A stretch of DNA of 7,828 bases, taken from NCBI GenBank assembly GCA_964604915.1, contig CAZSAA010000030.1, forward strand, positions 1 through 7,828, given 5' to 3'. This stretch comes from CAZSAA01 sp964604915. Lineage in GTDB: Bacteria; Patescibacteriota; Patescibacteriia; Patescibacteriales; UBA12465. The position numbers were made by a program, and so were the translations under genes. Positions 1 through 5,922 of this stretch are shown piece by piece (positions within the stretch are counted from its first letter, which is position 1; each line of letters begins with the position of its first letter). The notes under the pieces were generated by a model. That model did no database searches. It was not told the DNA's origin and saw only the letters and a list, made by a program, of their open reading frames with translations.

Positions 1-48
1 TTGATATATACTAAGTATATAAAATGTATATATTAAGTATATAATAAT
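1..48 (+). promoter_or_regulatory. Promoter/operator region of the relB-type antitoxin gene, two palindromes
   Basis: The AT-rich leader holds two 17-nt palindromes. The one at 5-21, centred on base 13, is perfect. The one at 27-43, centred on base 35, has a single mismatched pair (33/37). They share the half-site TAAGTATATA, and their centres are 22 bp apart, about two helical turns, so two ribbon-helix-helix dimers could bind the same face of the DNA. This is the known autoregulatory arrangement of RelB-family operators. A TTGATA (1-6) could be a -35 box with a weak TGTATA (25-30) as -10. A perfect TATAAT (40-45) lies so close to the ATG that it would give an almost leaderless mRNA. No Shine-Dalgarno sequence precedes the ATG. 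The repeats are seen directly; binding by the antitoxin is inferred. The window may cut the promoter. Confidence 0.6.
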
Positions 49-324
49 ATGGATTCCGTAGTGATAAACATAAAAACGCCTAAGAAAGTCAAAGAAGACG
101 CGCAAAGAGTATCGGCTGATTTAGGACTTAGCTTGAGCGCGGTTATTAACGCCTTCTTAAAGCAGCTTATCCGTAATAGGGCGGTACTTTTCACCTTGAA
201 TGAAGATACCCCTAGCGATTACCTGCTATCGTCCATCAAGGAATCAGAAGCAGAAAGAAAGATTGGCGACCAGTATCGCTTCAAAGATAATCGCGAGGCT
301 TTGGACTCCTTATCTAAGAAATAA
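49..324 (+). CDS. RelB/DinJ-family ribbon-helix-helix antitoxin
   Basis: A 91-residue protein. Residues 3-9 (SVVINIK) form the DNA-binding beta strand of a ribbon-helix-helix fold. Two helices follow, around 10-26 and 28-42, with the family pattern LGLSLSAVINAFLKQ. The segment RNRAVLFTL (43-51) matches the stretch after helix 2 in DinJ/RelB proteins, and the charged C-terminal half would be the toxin-binding part. Such proteins neutralise a RelE/YafQ mRNA endoribonuclease and repress their own operon as dimers, and the palindromes directly upstream fit that role. The stop codon is 3 bases before the start of a broken toxin remnant, so this antitoxin now appears to be an orphan. It may still act as a repressor or neutralise a toxin encoded elsewhere. 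Family assignment is good; the exact subfamily is not certain. Confidence 0.85.
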   Translation: MDSVVINIKTPKKVKEDAQRVSADLGLSLSAVINAFLKQLIRNRAVLFTLNEDTPSDYLLSSIKESEAERKIGDQYRFKDNREALDSLSKK

Positions 325-327
325 TGA

Positions 328-477
328 ATGCGAATTGAATATTCGAAAGTATTTTTGAAACAATCCCCAAAGTGTCCAGAGAATATCCAGGACTTTTTGC
401 GGGTAAGGTAGATAATCTTTTAGAGTATTTACATCCTCATGTATTTCCCGTAAACTTAATCAATTATGGACTTCAAA
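328..477 (+). pseudogene. Remnant of a RelE/YafQ-type toxin, frameshifted and truncated
   Basis: An ATG at 328, 3 bases after the antitoxin stop, opens a frame of 27 residues beginning MRIEYSKVFLKQ and containing PENIQ. It ends at a TAG at 409-411. The start resembles RelE/YafQ toxins, whose N-terminus is a strand followed by 'F.K...KLP..IQ'. From about base 400 the similarity continues in another frame, with DNLLEYLHPHVFP and NLINYGLQ, matching the family's 'LxxFLxxPxxPxLNxHxL' region. A frame change near the run of five T at 394-398 would join the two halves. After about base 477 nothing toxin-like remains, and the next gene already starts at 466. The C-terminal half with the catalytic residues is therefore missing. 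Because of both the shift and the loss of the 3' half, I call it a dead toxin gene. The family match is by eye. Confidence 0.6.
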
Positions 478-1434
478 GACTTACATCAGAAGGCGTATCA
501 AGCGATGGTTGCCGCCCAGCGCGTCTTGGTAATCAGCCATGTCAATCCGGACGGGGATGCCATGTCTTCGGCCGGCGCGATTGCTGAGCTCATGGGCGAG
601 CTTGGCAAGCCATATCGCCTCTTTTGTTCCAATAAGCACGGGCAATACCTGGATATTCCGCATGAGGATGAGATTAGCAGCTCGCCGGAAGAAATTGGCC
701 GCCTGGAGGATTTCGATTTGTTGGTAGTCGTCGATTGCGGTTCCTTGTCGCGTACGGCGCTCGAGCCAGAGATTATGGCGGCCAAAGCGTCAAAAAAACC
801 CCCTTTCATCATCGAATTTGATCATCATCCCAGTATGGATGATTATGCGGATATAGAGATCAGGCGGCCGGATCAAGCTTCGACTACCGAAGTGATATAT
901 CGCTTCCTTATCGACAATGAGCGGGCTATAGGCAAGGATATGGCGCGTTGTCTGTTGACCGGCATCCTGACCGATACCGCTAATTTCCTCTATCCCAACG
1001 CTTCGTCAGGGACTATCTCCGCTGCTTCCGACCTGCTAGCCAAAGGCGCTCAGTTTTCTAAGATAATCAGTCGGATAAGCAATAATAAGACGGTGGCTAC
1101 CTTAAAGCTCTGGGGTAAGGCGATGGAAAAACTCAAGGTCAATAAGGAGCTGGATATGGCGGTTTGCGCTCTTTCAGAAGAAGATGTGCGGCAGGCATTA
1201 GGCGAAGAAACGGTTGATTCTGATGCGTTTAGCGATATATCCGGCTTCCTCAGTAATGTCGGCGGCGTCGATATGCTACTAATGGTCAGGGAAGAAGGCA
1301 ATAATATAAAAGGAAGCTTGCGCGGCATGGGCGAAGCTTCCGATATTTCCGAATTAGCTAGATTCTTAGGGGGCGGCGGTCATCCTAAAGCCTCAGGCTT
1401 CATGGTGGAGGGTAGGTTATCTGAGCTAGCTTGA
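466..1434 (+). CDS. nrnA: DHH-DHHA1 phosphoesterase, NrnA-like (nanoRNase / pAp phosphatase type)
   Basis: A 322-residue cytosolic protein of the usual NrnA length. The DHH domain has HVNPDGDA at 25-32 (H25, D29 and D31 bind metal), VVVDCG with D90 at 87-92, the signature DHH at 119-121, and LTGILTDTANF with D170 at 164-174. The DHHA1 domain ends in GGGGHPKASG at 302-311, which binds the nucleic-acid substrate. All expected metal ligands are present, so it should be active. Family members degrade 2-5 nt RNA left by exonucleases such as PNPase, encoded further along this window, and some dephosphorylate pAp or cleave cyclic dinucleotides. The sequence alone cannot settle which substrate applies. 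The start at 466 keeps the N-terminal helix before the first motif; M14 is an alternative with a GAAGG upstream. No clear Shine-Dalgarno sequence precedes 466. Its start overlaps the toxin remnant, and its last 9 bases overlap the end of trmD on the other strand. Confidence 0.85.
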   Translation: MDFKDLHQKAYQAMVAAQRVLVISHVNPDGDAMSSAGAIAELMGELGKPYRLFCSNKHGQYLDIPHEDEISSSPEEIGRLEDFDLLVVVDCGSLSRTALEPEIMAAKASKKPPFIIEFDHHPSMDDYADIEIRRPDQASTTEVIYRFLIDNERAIGKDMARCLLTGILTDTANFLYPNASSGTISAASDLLAKGAQFSKIISRISNNKTVATLKLWGKAMEKLKVNKELDMAVCALSEEDVRQALGEETVDSDAFSDISGFLSNVGGVDMLLMVREEGNNIKGSLRGMGEASDISELARFLGGGGHPKASGFMVEGRLSELA

Positions 1435-2097
1435 TTTTTTACGGTTTTCTAGACGCCATTGTTTGATCTTGGCATGATCGCCTTGGATAAGGACTTTGGG
1501 GACGCGCATTTTTTTACCGTCGGCCTCAAAGACTTCCGGCCGGGTATATTGGGGATATTCGAGCCACTCCTTATCCGAATGCGATTCTTCGACGATACTT
1601 TCCTTGTTCCCCAATACCCCCGGGATGAGACGGCTGATAGAATCGATCATGATAAGAGCGGGTAGTTCGCCGCCGGTCAGGACATAGTCGCCGACCGATA
1701 TCTCGCCGTCAATGAACTTCTTTATCCTCGCATCAACCCCTTCATATCTTCCGCAGATGAGCAATAGCTCATCTATTTTTTTAGCATAGTTCTTGGCTAG
1801 GGATTGCTGCCACTTCTTGCCTGATGCCGAGAGCAATAACACCTTCTTCCGCCTATCTTCTCCCCAATCCTTGGTTATCTCCTTTATCGCTTGGTATAGC
1901 GGTTCTATCTTCATCAGCATGCCGGCGCCGCCGCCATATGGCGTGTCATCGACACTGCGGTGGCGGTCATGCGTCCAATCGCGCAGGTTGTGGATGAATA
2001 CTTCGATATATCCTTTGTCGATAGCCCGGCGAAGCATACCCTCTTTCAGGTATGAGTCGAACATGTCGGGGAAGATTGTGAGCAAGTGGATTTTCAT
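1426..2097 (-). CDS. trmD: tRNA (guanine-37-N1)-methyltransferase TrmD
   Basis: A 223-residue SPOUT methyltransferase that uses S-adenosylmethionine to make m1G37 next to the anticodon of tRNAs with G36, preventing +1 frameshifts. Motifs in order are VDDTPYGGGAGM (49-60), CGRYEGVDAR (115-124), VGDYVLTGGELPAL (135-147) and RLIPGVLG (156-163). The last two belong to the trefoil-knot SAM pocket. LEYPQYTRP (179-187) and VPKVLIQGDHAKIKQWR (199-215) follow. In the LEYP motif, Glu180 stands where Haemophilus and E. coli enzymes have the catalytic Asp of 'LLDCPHYTRP'; as I recall, Glu there is usual in Gram-positive enzymes. The protein stops soon after the conserved WR and lacks most of the C-terminal extension of the 255-residue E. 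coli protein. It lies downstream of khpA but behind a strong terminator, with no Shine-Dalgarno sequence and no convincing promoter of its own. rimM, its usual partner, is absent. tRNA-Pro(UGG) in this window has G36-G37 and is an expected substrate. Confidence 0.96.
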   Translation of the reverse strand: MKIHLLTIFPDMFDSYLKEGMLRRAIDKGYIEVFIHNLRDWTHDRHRSVDDTPYGGGAGMLMKIEPLYQAIKEITKDWGEDRRKKVLLLSASGKKWQQSLAKNYAKKIDELLLICGRYEGVDARIKKFIDGEISVGDYVLTGGELPALIMIDSISRLIPGVLGNKESIVEESHSDKEWLEYPQYTRPEVFEADGKKMRVPKVLIQGDHAKIKQWRLENRKKSS

Positions 2098-2120
2098 AGG
2101 GATATCTTAGCGCAATAATC

Positions 2121-2154
2121 ACAAAAAAGCCACCGGGGATGGTGGCTCTTTTGT
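2121..2154 (-). terminator. Intrinsic terminator after khpA, upstream of trmD
   Basis: Read on the minus strand this is AGCCACC, a six-base loop ATCCCC, GGTGGCT and then a T-run. With the flanking A-tract and T-tract the stem extends to 14 pairs with one G-U wobble. That wobble pair exists only in the minus-strand RNA; the plus strand would have an A-C mismatch. It begins 12 bases after the khpA stop and ends 23 bases before the trmD ATG. It should end most transcription of the rpsT-to-khpA cluster, leaving trmD dependent on readthrough or on an unrecognised promoter. Confidence 0.9.
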
Positions 2155-2166
2155 TATGTGCCTTGA

Positions 2167-2502
2167 TTAGATATTCAAATCGTCTAAGGCAGAGGTGTCG
2201 ATATCGGGAATGCTGCTTTCATTGCTGCGGGAATCATCGGATGAGCGATGGTTGCCTCCCTCCGGGTCATAGATTTTGAGGTTGACGCGGGAGTTATTCT
2301 TAGCTCCGACTATCTTGAGCAGGGTGCGGATAGCCTGAGCGGTCTGGCCTTTGCGGCCGATCACGTAGCCCATATCGGACGGATCAATCTTCAAGGTCAA
2401 GAGAACCCCTCTTTCATCTACGGTCCTATCTACCATGACCCCTTCCGGATTGCTGACAATGTTTCTAACAATTGTCTCTAAAAATGCTTTGTCTGATTCC
2501 AT
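2167..2502 (-). CDS. khpA: KhpA-type KH-domain RNA-binding protein
   Basis: A 111-residue protein with a single KH domain at about 1-80. Residues 45-66 contain VIGRKGQTAQAIRTLLKIVG, where G49-R-K-G52 is the GxxG loop that grips single-stranded RNA. The N-terminal 'FLETIVRNIVSNPEGVMV' is typical of the KhpA/YlqC family, which is encoded next to rpsP and trmD in many bacteria. KhpA acts with KhpB as a global RNA-binding protein affecting cell division and small-RNA stability in Gram-positives. Family proteins are usually about 75-80 residues. This one has an extra, probably disordered tail (81-111), rich in Ser, Asp, Glu and Asn. It follows rpsP by 120 bases, has a promoter-like sequence in that gap, and is followed by a strong terminator. 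No good Shine-Dalgarno sequence precedes the ATG. Confidence 0.88.
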   Translation of the reverse strand: MESDKAFLETIVRNIVSNPEGVMVDRTVDERGVLLTLKIDPSDMGYVIGRKGQTAQAIRTLLKIVGAKNNSRVNLKIYDPEGGNHRSSDDSRSNESSIPDIDTSALDDLNI

Positions 2503-2593
2503 AGAGTTTCGTGCTTCTTTCCAAATTGGCTAAATGTCAAATTTTGAAAGATATCGTTTATTAAGCCTTCCTTCTATCGGGTCGGCTATTAAT

Positions 2594-2621
2594 ATTTTAC
2601 TATACTAACCTAATTTGTCAA
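2594..2621 (-). promoter_or_regulatory. Promoter-like sequence for khpA
   Basis: On the minus strand a perfect TTGACA (2621-2616) is followed after 16 bases by TAAAAT (2599-2594), five of six matches to the -10 consensus. It starts directly after the rpsP stop codon and would give a leader of about 80-85 nt before khpA. It suggests khpA can be transcribed separately from the ribosomal protein genes. Confidence 0.6.
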
Positions 2622-2622
2622 T

Positions 2623-2943
2623 TTACGCTTGTTCGGGAGCAGCTGGCGCTTCCTTAGCTCCTTCTTCCGGCTTAGTGGCTACCCGTTTCGTGGCGAGGAT
2701 CTTTTCTCCTTCGACCACCTTATGGCCCACGAGTAGGTTATTGACAGTCGGGGTCATTTGGGCGCCTTTGCTAATCCAGTAGTTGATACGGTCGCCTTTG
2801 GCTTGCAAGTTCTTGGTATAGGGATCGTATGAACCGAGGATTTCCAAGACGTTTCCGAACGGATCACGGCCTTTTTCCGATATGATTAGGCGGAACATCT
2901 TCTTATTGGTTTTTCCTACTTTCGATAGTTTGATCATTAACAT
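2623..2943 (-). CDS. rpsP: 30S ribosomal protein S16
   Basis: A 106-residue protein of the 30S subunit that binds 16S rRNA and aids assembly. Family features are MIKLSKVGKTNKKMFRLIISEKG near the N-terminus (from residue 3, cited as positions only beyond that), DPFGNVLEILGSYDP (27-41), and 'RINYWISKGAQMTPTVNNLL' (52-71), the typical 'R..yWl..GAqPt..V..ll' block. The last roughly 20 residues are an Ala/Glu/Pro-rich tail, which is common in S16. The start is ambiguous. M1 (2943) has a GAGAAG only 3 bases upstream, while M3 (2937) has the same GAGAAG at a better spacing of 9. M3 begins closer to the usual S16 start. It lies 65 bases after pnp, with a good promoter-like pair in that gap. Confidence 0.95.
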   Translation of the reverse strand: MLMIKLSKVGKTNKKMFRLIISEKGRDPFGNVLEILGSYDPYTKNLQAKGDRINYWISKGAQMTPTVNNLLVGHKVVEGEKILATKRVATKPEEGAKEAPAAPEQA

Positions 2944-2975
2944 ATTCTTCTCATTTCTTTAATTTTTATGAAGCA

Positions 2976-3004
2976 ATATTAGCTTAATAGCTTTTTTTAG
3001 TCAA
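2976..3004 (-). promoter_or_regulatory. Promoter-like sequence for rpsP
   Basis: On the minus strand TTGACT (3004-2999, five of six matches) is followed after exactly 17 bases by TAATAT (2981-2976, four of six). It lies between the pnp stop and rpsP and predicts a leader of about 30 nt. It would let rpsP and khpA be expressed independently of pnp. Not proven; assignment is by consensus match only. Confidence 0.5.
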
Positions 3005-3008
3005 GAGC

Positions 3009-5270
3009 CTAGCTGCGGCGAGAATCAGGGCGCGGGCGACGGTTGAATCCGCCATCGCGGCTACCAAAACTCGGACGCGGACGGGAAGCATTGAAGTCAC
3101 CGGTCATCTTTCCTTTCTCACCTTCCCAATACTTAGCATTTTCAGGCATATCTTTCATGGTCAGGCTGATCTTTCCTTGGCTGTCGACGCCTTTTACCTT
3201 GACGGTCACGATATCGCCCAGGCTGAGCATATCATCGGGCTTGCCGACACGGTATGGAGCCATTTCACTCACATGCACCATGCCGTCTTGGCTCGGGCTC
3301 AGTTCGACGAAAGCGCCGAATTCGAGCATACGGACCACCTTGCCAGCGATTATTTCGCCTGGCTGGAATTCGTGGATTATCATCTTGATAGTCTCGACGG
3401 CTTCCTTGACCTTCTCCGCGTCAGTACCGCAGACCATGACTAGGCCGCTGTCTTCGATATCGATGCTAGCGCCAGTCTCGTCAATGATCTTGTTGATAGT
3501 CTTGCCGCCAGAACCGATGATCATGCCGATCTTTTCCGGATCGACATTGAAGCTAATTATCCTAGGCGCATATGGGGAAAGCTCGGCTCGAGGTGCGGCG
3601 ATAGCGGAGGAAAGGACGGAGAGTACCTGGTTCAAGGCGTTACGGCCTTGGCTCAAGGTCTTGCGAATTATCTCTTCCGTGAGGCCGTCAGTCTTGGTAT
3701 CGAGTTGGATGGCGGTAAGGCCAGTGTCGGTGCCGGTAATCTTGAAGTCCATGCCACCAGGGCCGTCTTCGAGATCCTGGATGTCAGTGAGCACCTCCCA
3801 GCGGCTCATGTCCGCGTTAGAGGCAAGACCCATAGCAATGCCAGCGACCGCTTTCTTGATCGGTACACCAGCGTCCATAAGAGCGAGCGAAGAGGCGCAG
3901 GTAGAGGCCATGGAGGAAGACCCATTGGAGCCCAAGGTTTCGCTGACGACGCGTATCGTGTATGAGAATGATTCGCGATCGGGAAGCATGGGCATCAAAG
4001 CTTTTTCAGCCAGGGCGCCATGACCTATTTCGCGGCGGCCGGTACCCCTGAGCGGTGAGACTTCACCGACGGAATATGGAGGGAAATTATAGTGGTGCAT
4101 GTAACGCTTCTTGCTCTGGCCTTCCAGCCCTTCGAGCGATTGTTCTAGACCGGGGGCACCCAAGGTAACGATGGACATCACCTGGGTTTCGCCGCGGGAG
4201 AACAGGGAGGCGCCGTGGTCGCGAGGCAGGATCCCTACCTCCGCATTGAGAGGCCGGATCTCGTCAAGGGCGCGGCCGTCTATGCGTTTTTTGTCTTCCA
4301 GGATGGAACGGGTGACTTCCGCCTCGATCATCTCTTCGGCTAAGGTCTTTATAACATAGGCGCGCTGGTCCTTGTCATATCCTTTCTCGAACAGGAAGCC
4401 GGCGAGCTGGTCTTTGATAGCAGCAACCGCGGCTTTGCGTTCACCCTTGGAATAGTATTCCTTGTCAAACAGTATTTTCTTGATATTATCGCTGAGCCAG
4501 GCCTCGCCAATCTTGAGGAGTTCTTTCTTTTTCGTTTCCTTTTCCAGTTCTTCTGGGCTCTTGAGGACAGGCTTGGCTTCTTTCTTCTTGGGACCTACCT
4601 CTTGCTGTAATTTCTTGATCAGGTCTATAGCGGGCTGCATTTCTTTCTGGCCGGCCATGATGGCTTCGGCAATCAGATTTTCTGGCACTTCATTGGCGCC
4701 GGCTTCGAGCATGATGACTTTCTGGTCAGTGCCGGCGACGATAAGGTCGAGAGGGCTCTTGGCCTGTTGTTCATAGGTGGGGTTGAAGACGAGTTGATCG
4801 TCTATTAGTCCGACACGGATGCCGCCGATAGGGCCCTTCCAGTCAATGCCGGAAATGGCTAGGACGGCGGAGGCGGCGATCAAAGAGACAATATCGTAAT
4901 CGTTCTCTTGGTCGACGGCGAGGACGGTGATGATAAGCTGGACGTCGCGGCGGTCGCTTTCATCAAAGAGGGGGCGGATCGAACGATCGATCATGCGTCC
5001 AGTGAGGACGGATTGGTCGGTCGGGCGGCCTTCGCGCTTGATCCAGCGCGAACCTTTGATTATGCCGGCGGCATAGAGCTTCTCTTCGAAGTCCACCATC
5101 AAAGGGAAGAATTCGACGCCTTCGCGCGCTTGTTTGGCTTGTACGACGTTAGCCATGACGACGGTCTCGCCATACTGGCAGAGAACCGAAGCGTCAGCTT
5201 GCAAGGCAAGCTTGCCGGTTTTGAGGGTGAGTGGGCGGTCCAGCCACTGGGTTTGGATTATCTTTTCCAT
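3009..5270 (-). CDS. pnp: Polyribonucleotide nucleotidyltransferase (PNPase)
   Basis: A 753-residue phosphorolytic 3'-5' exoribonuclease that releases nucleoside diphosphates and works as a trimer in the cytoplasm. Domains are a first RNase PH core (about 10-145), an alpha-helical linker domain (about 225-320, very Lys/Glu-rich at 227-252), a second RNase PH core (about 325-560), a KH domain (about 573-632, GxxG at 586-589) and an S1 domain (about 636-706). The catalytic residues equivalent to E. coli D486, D492 and K494 are present as D502, D508 and K510 in 'EDGPGGMDFK'. The RNA-gripping loop FFRR of E. coli reads WIKR here (76-79). After S1 comes a tail (about 715-753) rich in Arg, Pro, Gly and Ser, probably disordered and RNA-binding; the protein is about 40 residues longer than E. 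coli PNPase. A large hairpin ends 10 bases before the ATG, and there is no Shine-Dalgarno sequence. A putative NYN nuclease gene precedes it. Confidence 0.98.
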   Translation of the reverse strand: MEKIIQTQWLDRPLTLKTGKLALQADASVLCQYGETVVMANVVQAKQAREGVEFFPLMVDFEEKLYAAGIIKGSRWIKREGRPTDQSVLTGRMIDRSIRPLFDESDRRDVQLIITVLAVDQENDYDIVSLIAASAVLAISGIDWKGPIGGIRVGLIDDQLVFNPTYEQQAKSPLDLIVAGTDQKVIMLEAGANEVPENLIAEAIMAGQKEMQPAIDLIKKLQQEVGPKKKEAKPVLKSPEELEKETKKKELLKIGEAWLSDNIKKILFDKEYYSKGERKAAVAAIKDQLAGFLFEKGYDKDQRAYVIKTLAEEMIEAEVTRSILEDKKRIDGRALDEIRPLNAEVGILPRDHGASLFSRGETQVMSIVTLGAPGLEQSLEGLEGQSKKRYMHHYNFPPYSVGEVSPLRGTGRREIGHGALAEKALMPMLPDRESFSYTIRVVSETLGSNGSSSMASTCASSLALMDAGVPIKKAVAGIAMGLASNADMSRWEVLTDIQDLEDGPGGMDFKITGTDTGLTAIQLDTKTDGLTEEIIRKTLSQGRNALNQVLSVLSSAIAAPRAELSPYAPRIISFNVDPEKIGMIIGSGGKTINKIIDETGASIDIEDSGLVMVCGTDAEKVKEAVETIKMIIHEFQPGEIIAGKVVRMLEFGAFVELSPSQDGMVHVSEMAPYRVGKPDDMLSLGDIVTVKVKGVDSQGKISLTMKDMPENAKYWEGEKGKMTGDFNASRPRPSFGSRDGGFNRRPRPDSRRS

Positions 5271-5280
5271 AATTTTGTGA

Positions 5281-5342
5281 GCTGGCCGTCAAATTGCAGG
5301 ACTGTAAAGATGATTTACAGCGCTATCTATTTGACGGTCAGC
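5281..5342 (-). promoter_or_regulatory. Nested hairpin in the pnp leader
   Basis: The 81 bases between the NYN gene and pnp are almost filled by one structure. The outer stem pairs 5281-5294 with 5329-5342: 13 of 14 pairs match, and pair 5285/5338 is an A-C mismatch in the minus-strand RNA. Inside, after an internal loop of 7 and 8 bases, a perfect 7-bp stem CTGTAAA/TTTACAG (5302-5308 with 5314-5320) closes a 5-base loop. No T-run follows, so it is not an intrinsic terminator. The pnp ATG is 10 bases past the outer stem. In E. coli the pnp leader folds into a long hairpin that RNase III cuts and PNPase then uses to repress itself. The layout is alike here, but that role is inferred. Confidence 0.65.
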
Positions 5343-5351
5343 CATAGTTAT

Positions 5352-5921
5352 TTATTTTTTCAATCTATTGTTCATGTCGGTCTTTCCGACCGAGTCCTTC
5401 GGGCTATCAGCGAATTTAGTACGGCTATATATCAAGAATTTCCGGTCGGCAGCCAAATCGATGAAGTCGTCCGATTGCTCGACCAATTGTGAGGAACAAG
5501 TTTTTCGGAAAGCCATAACCTCAACAAGGCAGCCCTTGCTATTCTGCAGGTATTCCATGAGGGGGAGATAGTCACCGTCGCCAGAAACTATCACAATGAC
5601 ATCGAGTTTTTCTGAAAGCTTGATGGCATCGACGGCGATGCCGACGTCCCAATCACCTTTCTTGCTGCCGTCAGAGAATATCTGGAGATCTTTCATCTTC
5701 ACCTCGAACCCTTGCTGGGTAAGTGCGTCGAAAAAGGCGGTCTCTTCTTCGCCCTCGGTGTGTATAACATAAGCAGTAGCCCGGATAAGTTTGCGGTTGG
5801 CTACTGCTTGGGTCAATATTTCTTTGAAGTTTACTTTCCGGCTGAACAAATGTTTGGCGGAATGGTACATGTTCGATACGTCTACCAATACGCCCACCCT
5901 TTGTTCGGGATGCTTTATCAT
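5352..5921 (-). CDS. NYN-domain (LabA/DUF88-like) protein, putative ribonuclease
   Basis: A 189-residue protein with a PIN-like NYN domain at about 8-160. The acidic metal-binding positions expected of the family are present: VDVSN with D14 and N17 (13-17), KKGDWDVGIAVDAI with D90, D92 and D98 (87-100), and IVSGDGDYLPLM with D115 and D117 (111-122). The 'KGDWDV' form is typical of the LabA branch. NYN proteins are predicted metal-dependent RNases acting in RNA processing or decay, although few bacterial ones have a known target. The C-terminal tail (about 165-189) is polar and basic. Its ATG lies one base after the rpsO stop (TAA-T-ATG), so translation is probably coupled. The purine-rich end of rpsO provides AGAAG six bases before the ATG. 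Its place between rpsO and pnp suggests a role with PNPase. The substrate cannot be told from the sequence. Confidence 0.85.
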   Translation of the reverse strand: MIKHPEQRVGVLVDVSNMYHSAKHLFSRKVNFKEILTQAVANRKLIRATAYVIHTEGEEETAFFDALTQQGFEVKMKDLQIFSDGSKKGDWDVGIAVDAIKLSEKLDVIVIVSGDGDYLPLMEYLQNSKGCLVEVMAFRKTCSSQLVEQSDDFIDLAADRKFLIYSRTKFADSPKDSVGKTDMNNRLKK

Positions 5922-5922
5922 A

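Noticed and set aside
372..587. Plus-strand frame of 71 codons considered as an independent small gene
   Set aside because: Its first part is the second half of the toxin remnant, and its rest runs out of frame through the nrnA-like gene; no ribosome-binding site.
2535..2540. Second TTGACA on the minus strand before khpA
   Set aside because: No -10-like sequence lies 15-19 bases downstream.
2942..2957. Five-residue leader peptide frame (ATG-AGA-AGA-ATA-TGT-TAA) overlapping the rpsP start
   Set aside because: Too short to distinguish from chance; the bases are better read as the GAGAAG ribosome-binding site.
2982..2998. AGCT-TAAT-AGCT followed by seven T on the plus strand, considered as a terminator
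   Set aside because: The stem is only 4 bp and AT-rich, no plus-strand gene precedes it, and the same bases are better explained as the spacer of the rpsP promoter on the minus strand.
3043..4023. Long open frame on the plus strand (326 codons) opposite pnp
   Set aside because: It is antisense to well-supported pnp coding sequence, has no recognisable domain, and reads as the mirror of pnp codon usage.
5377..5393. 6-bp hairpin near the end of the NYN gene, considered as a terminator or regulatory element
   Set aside because: It lies within coding sequence and has no T-run on either strand.
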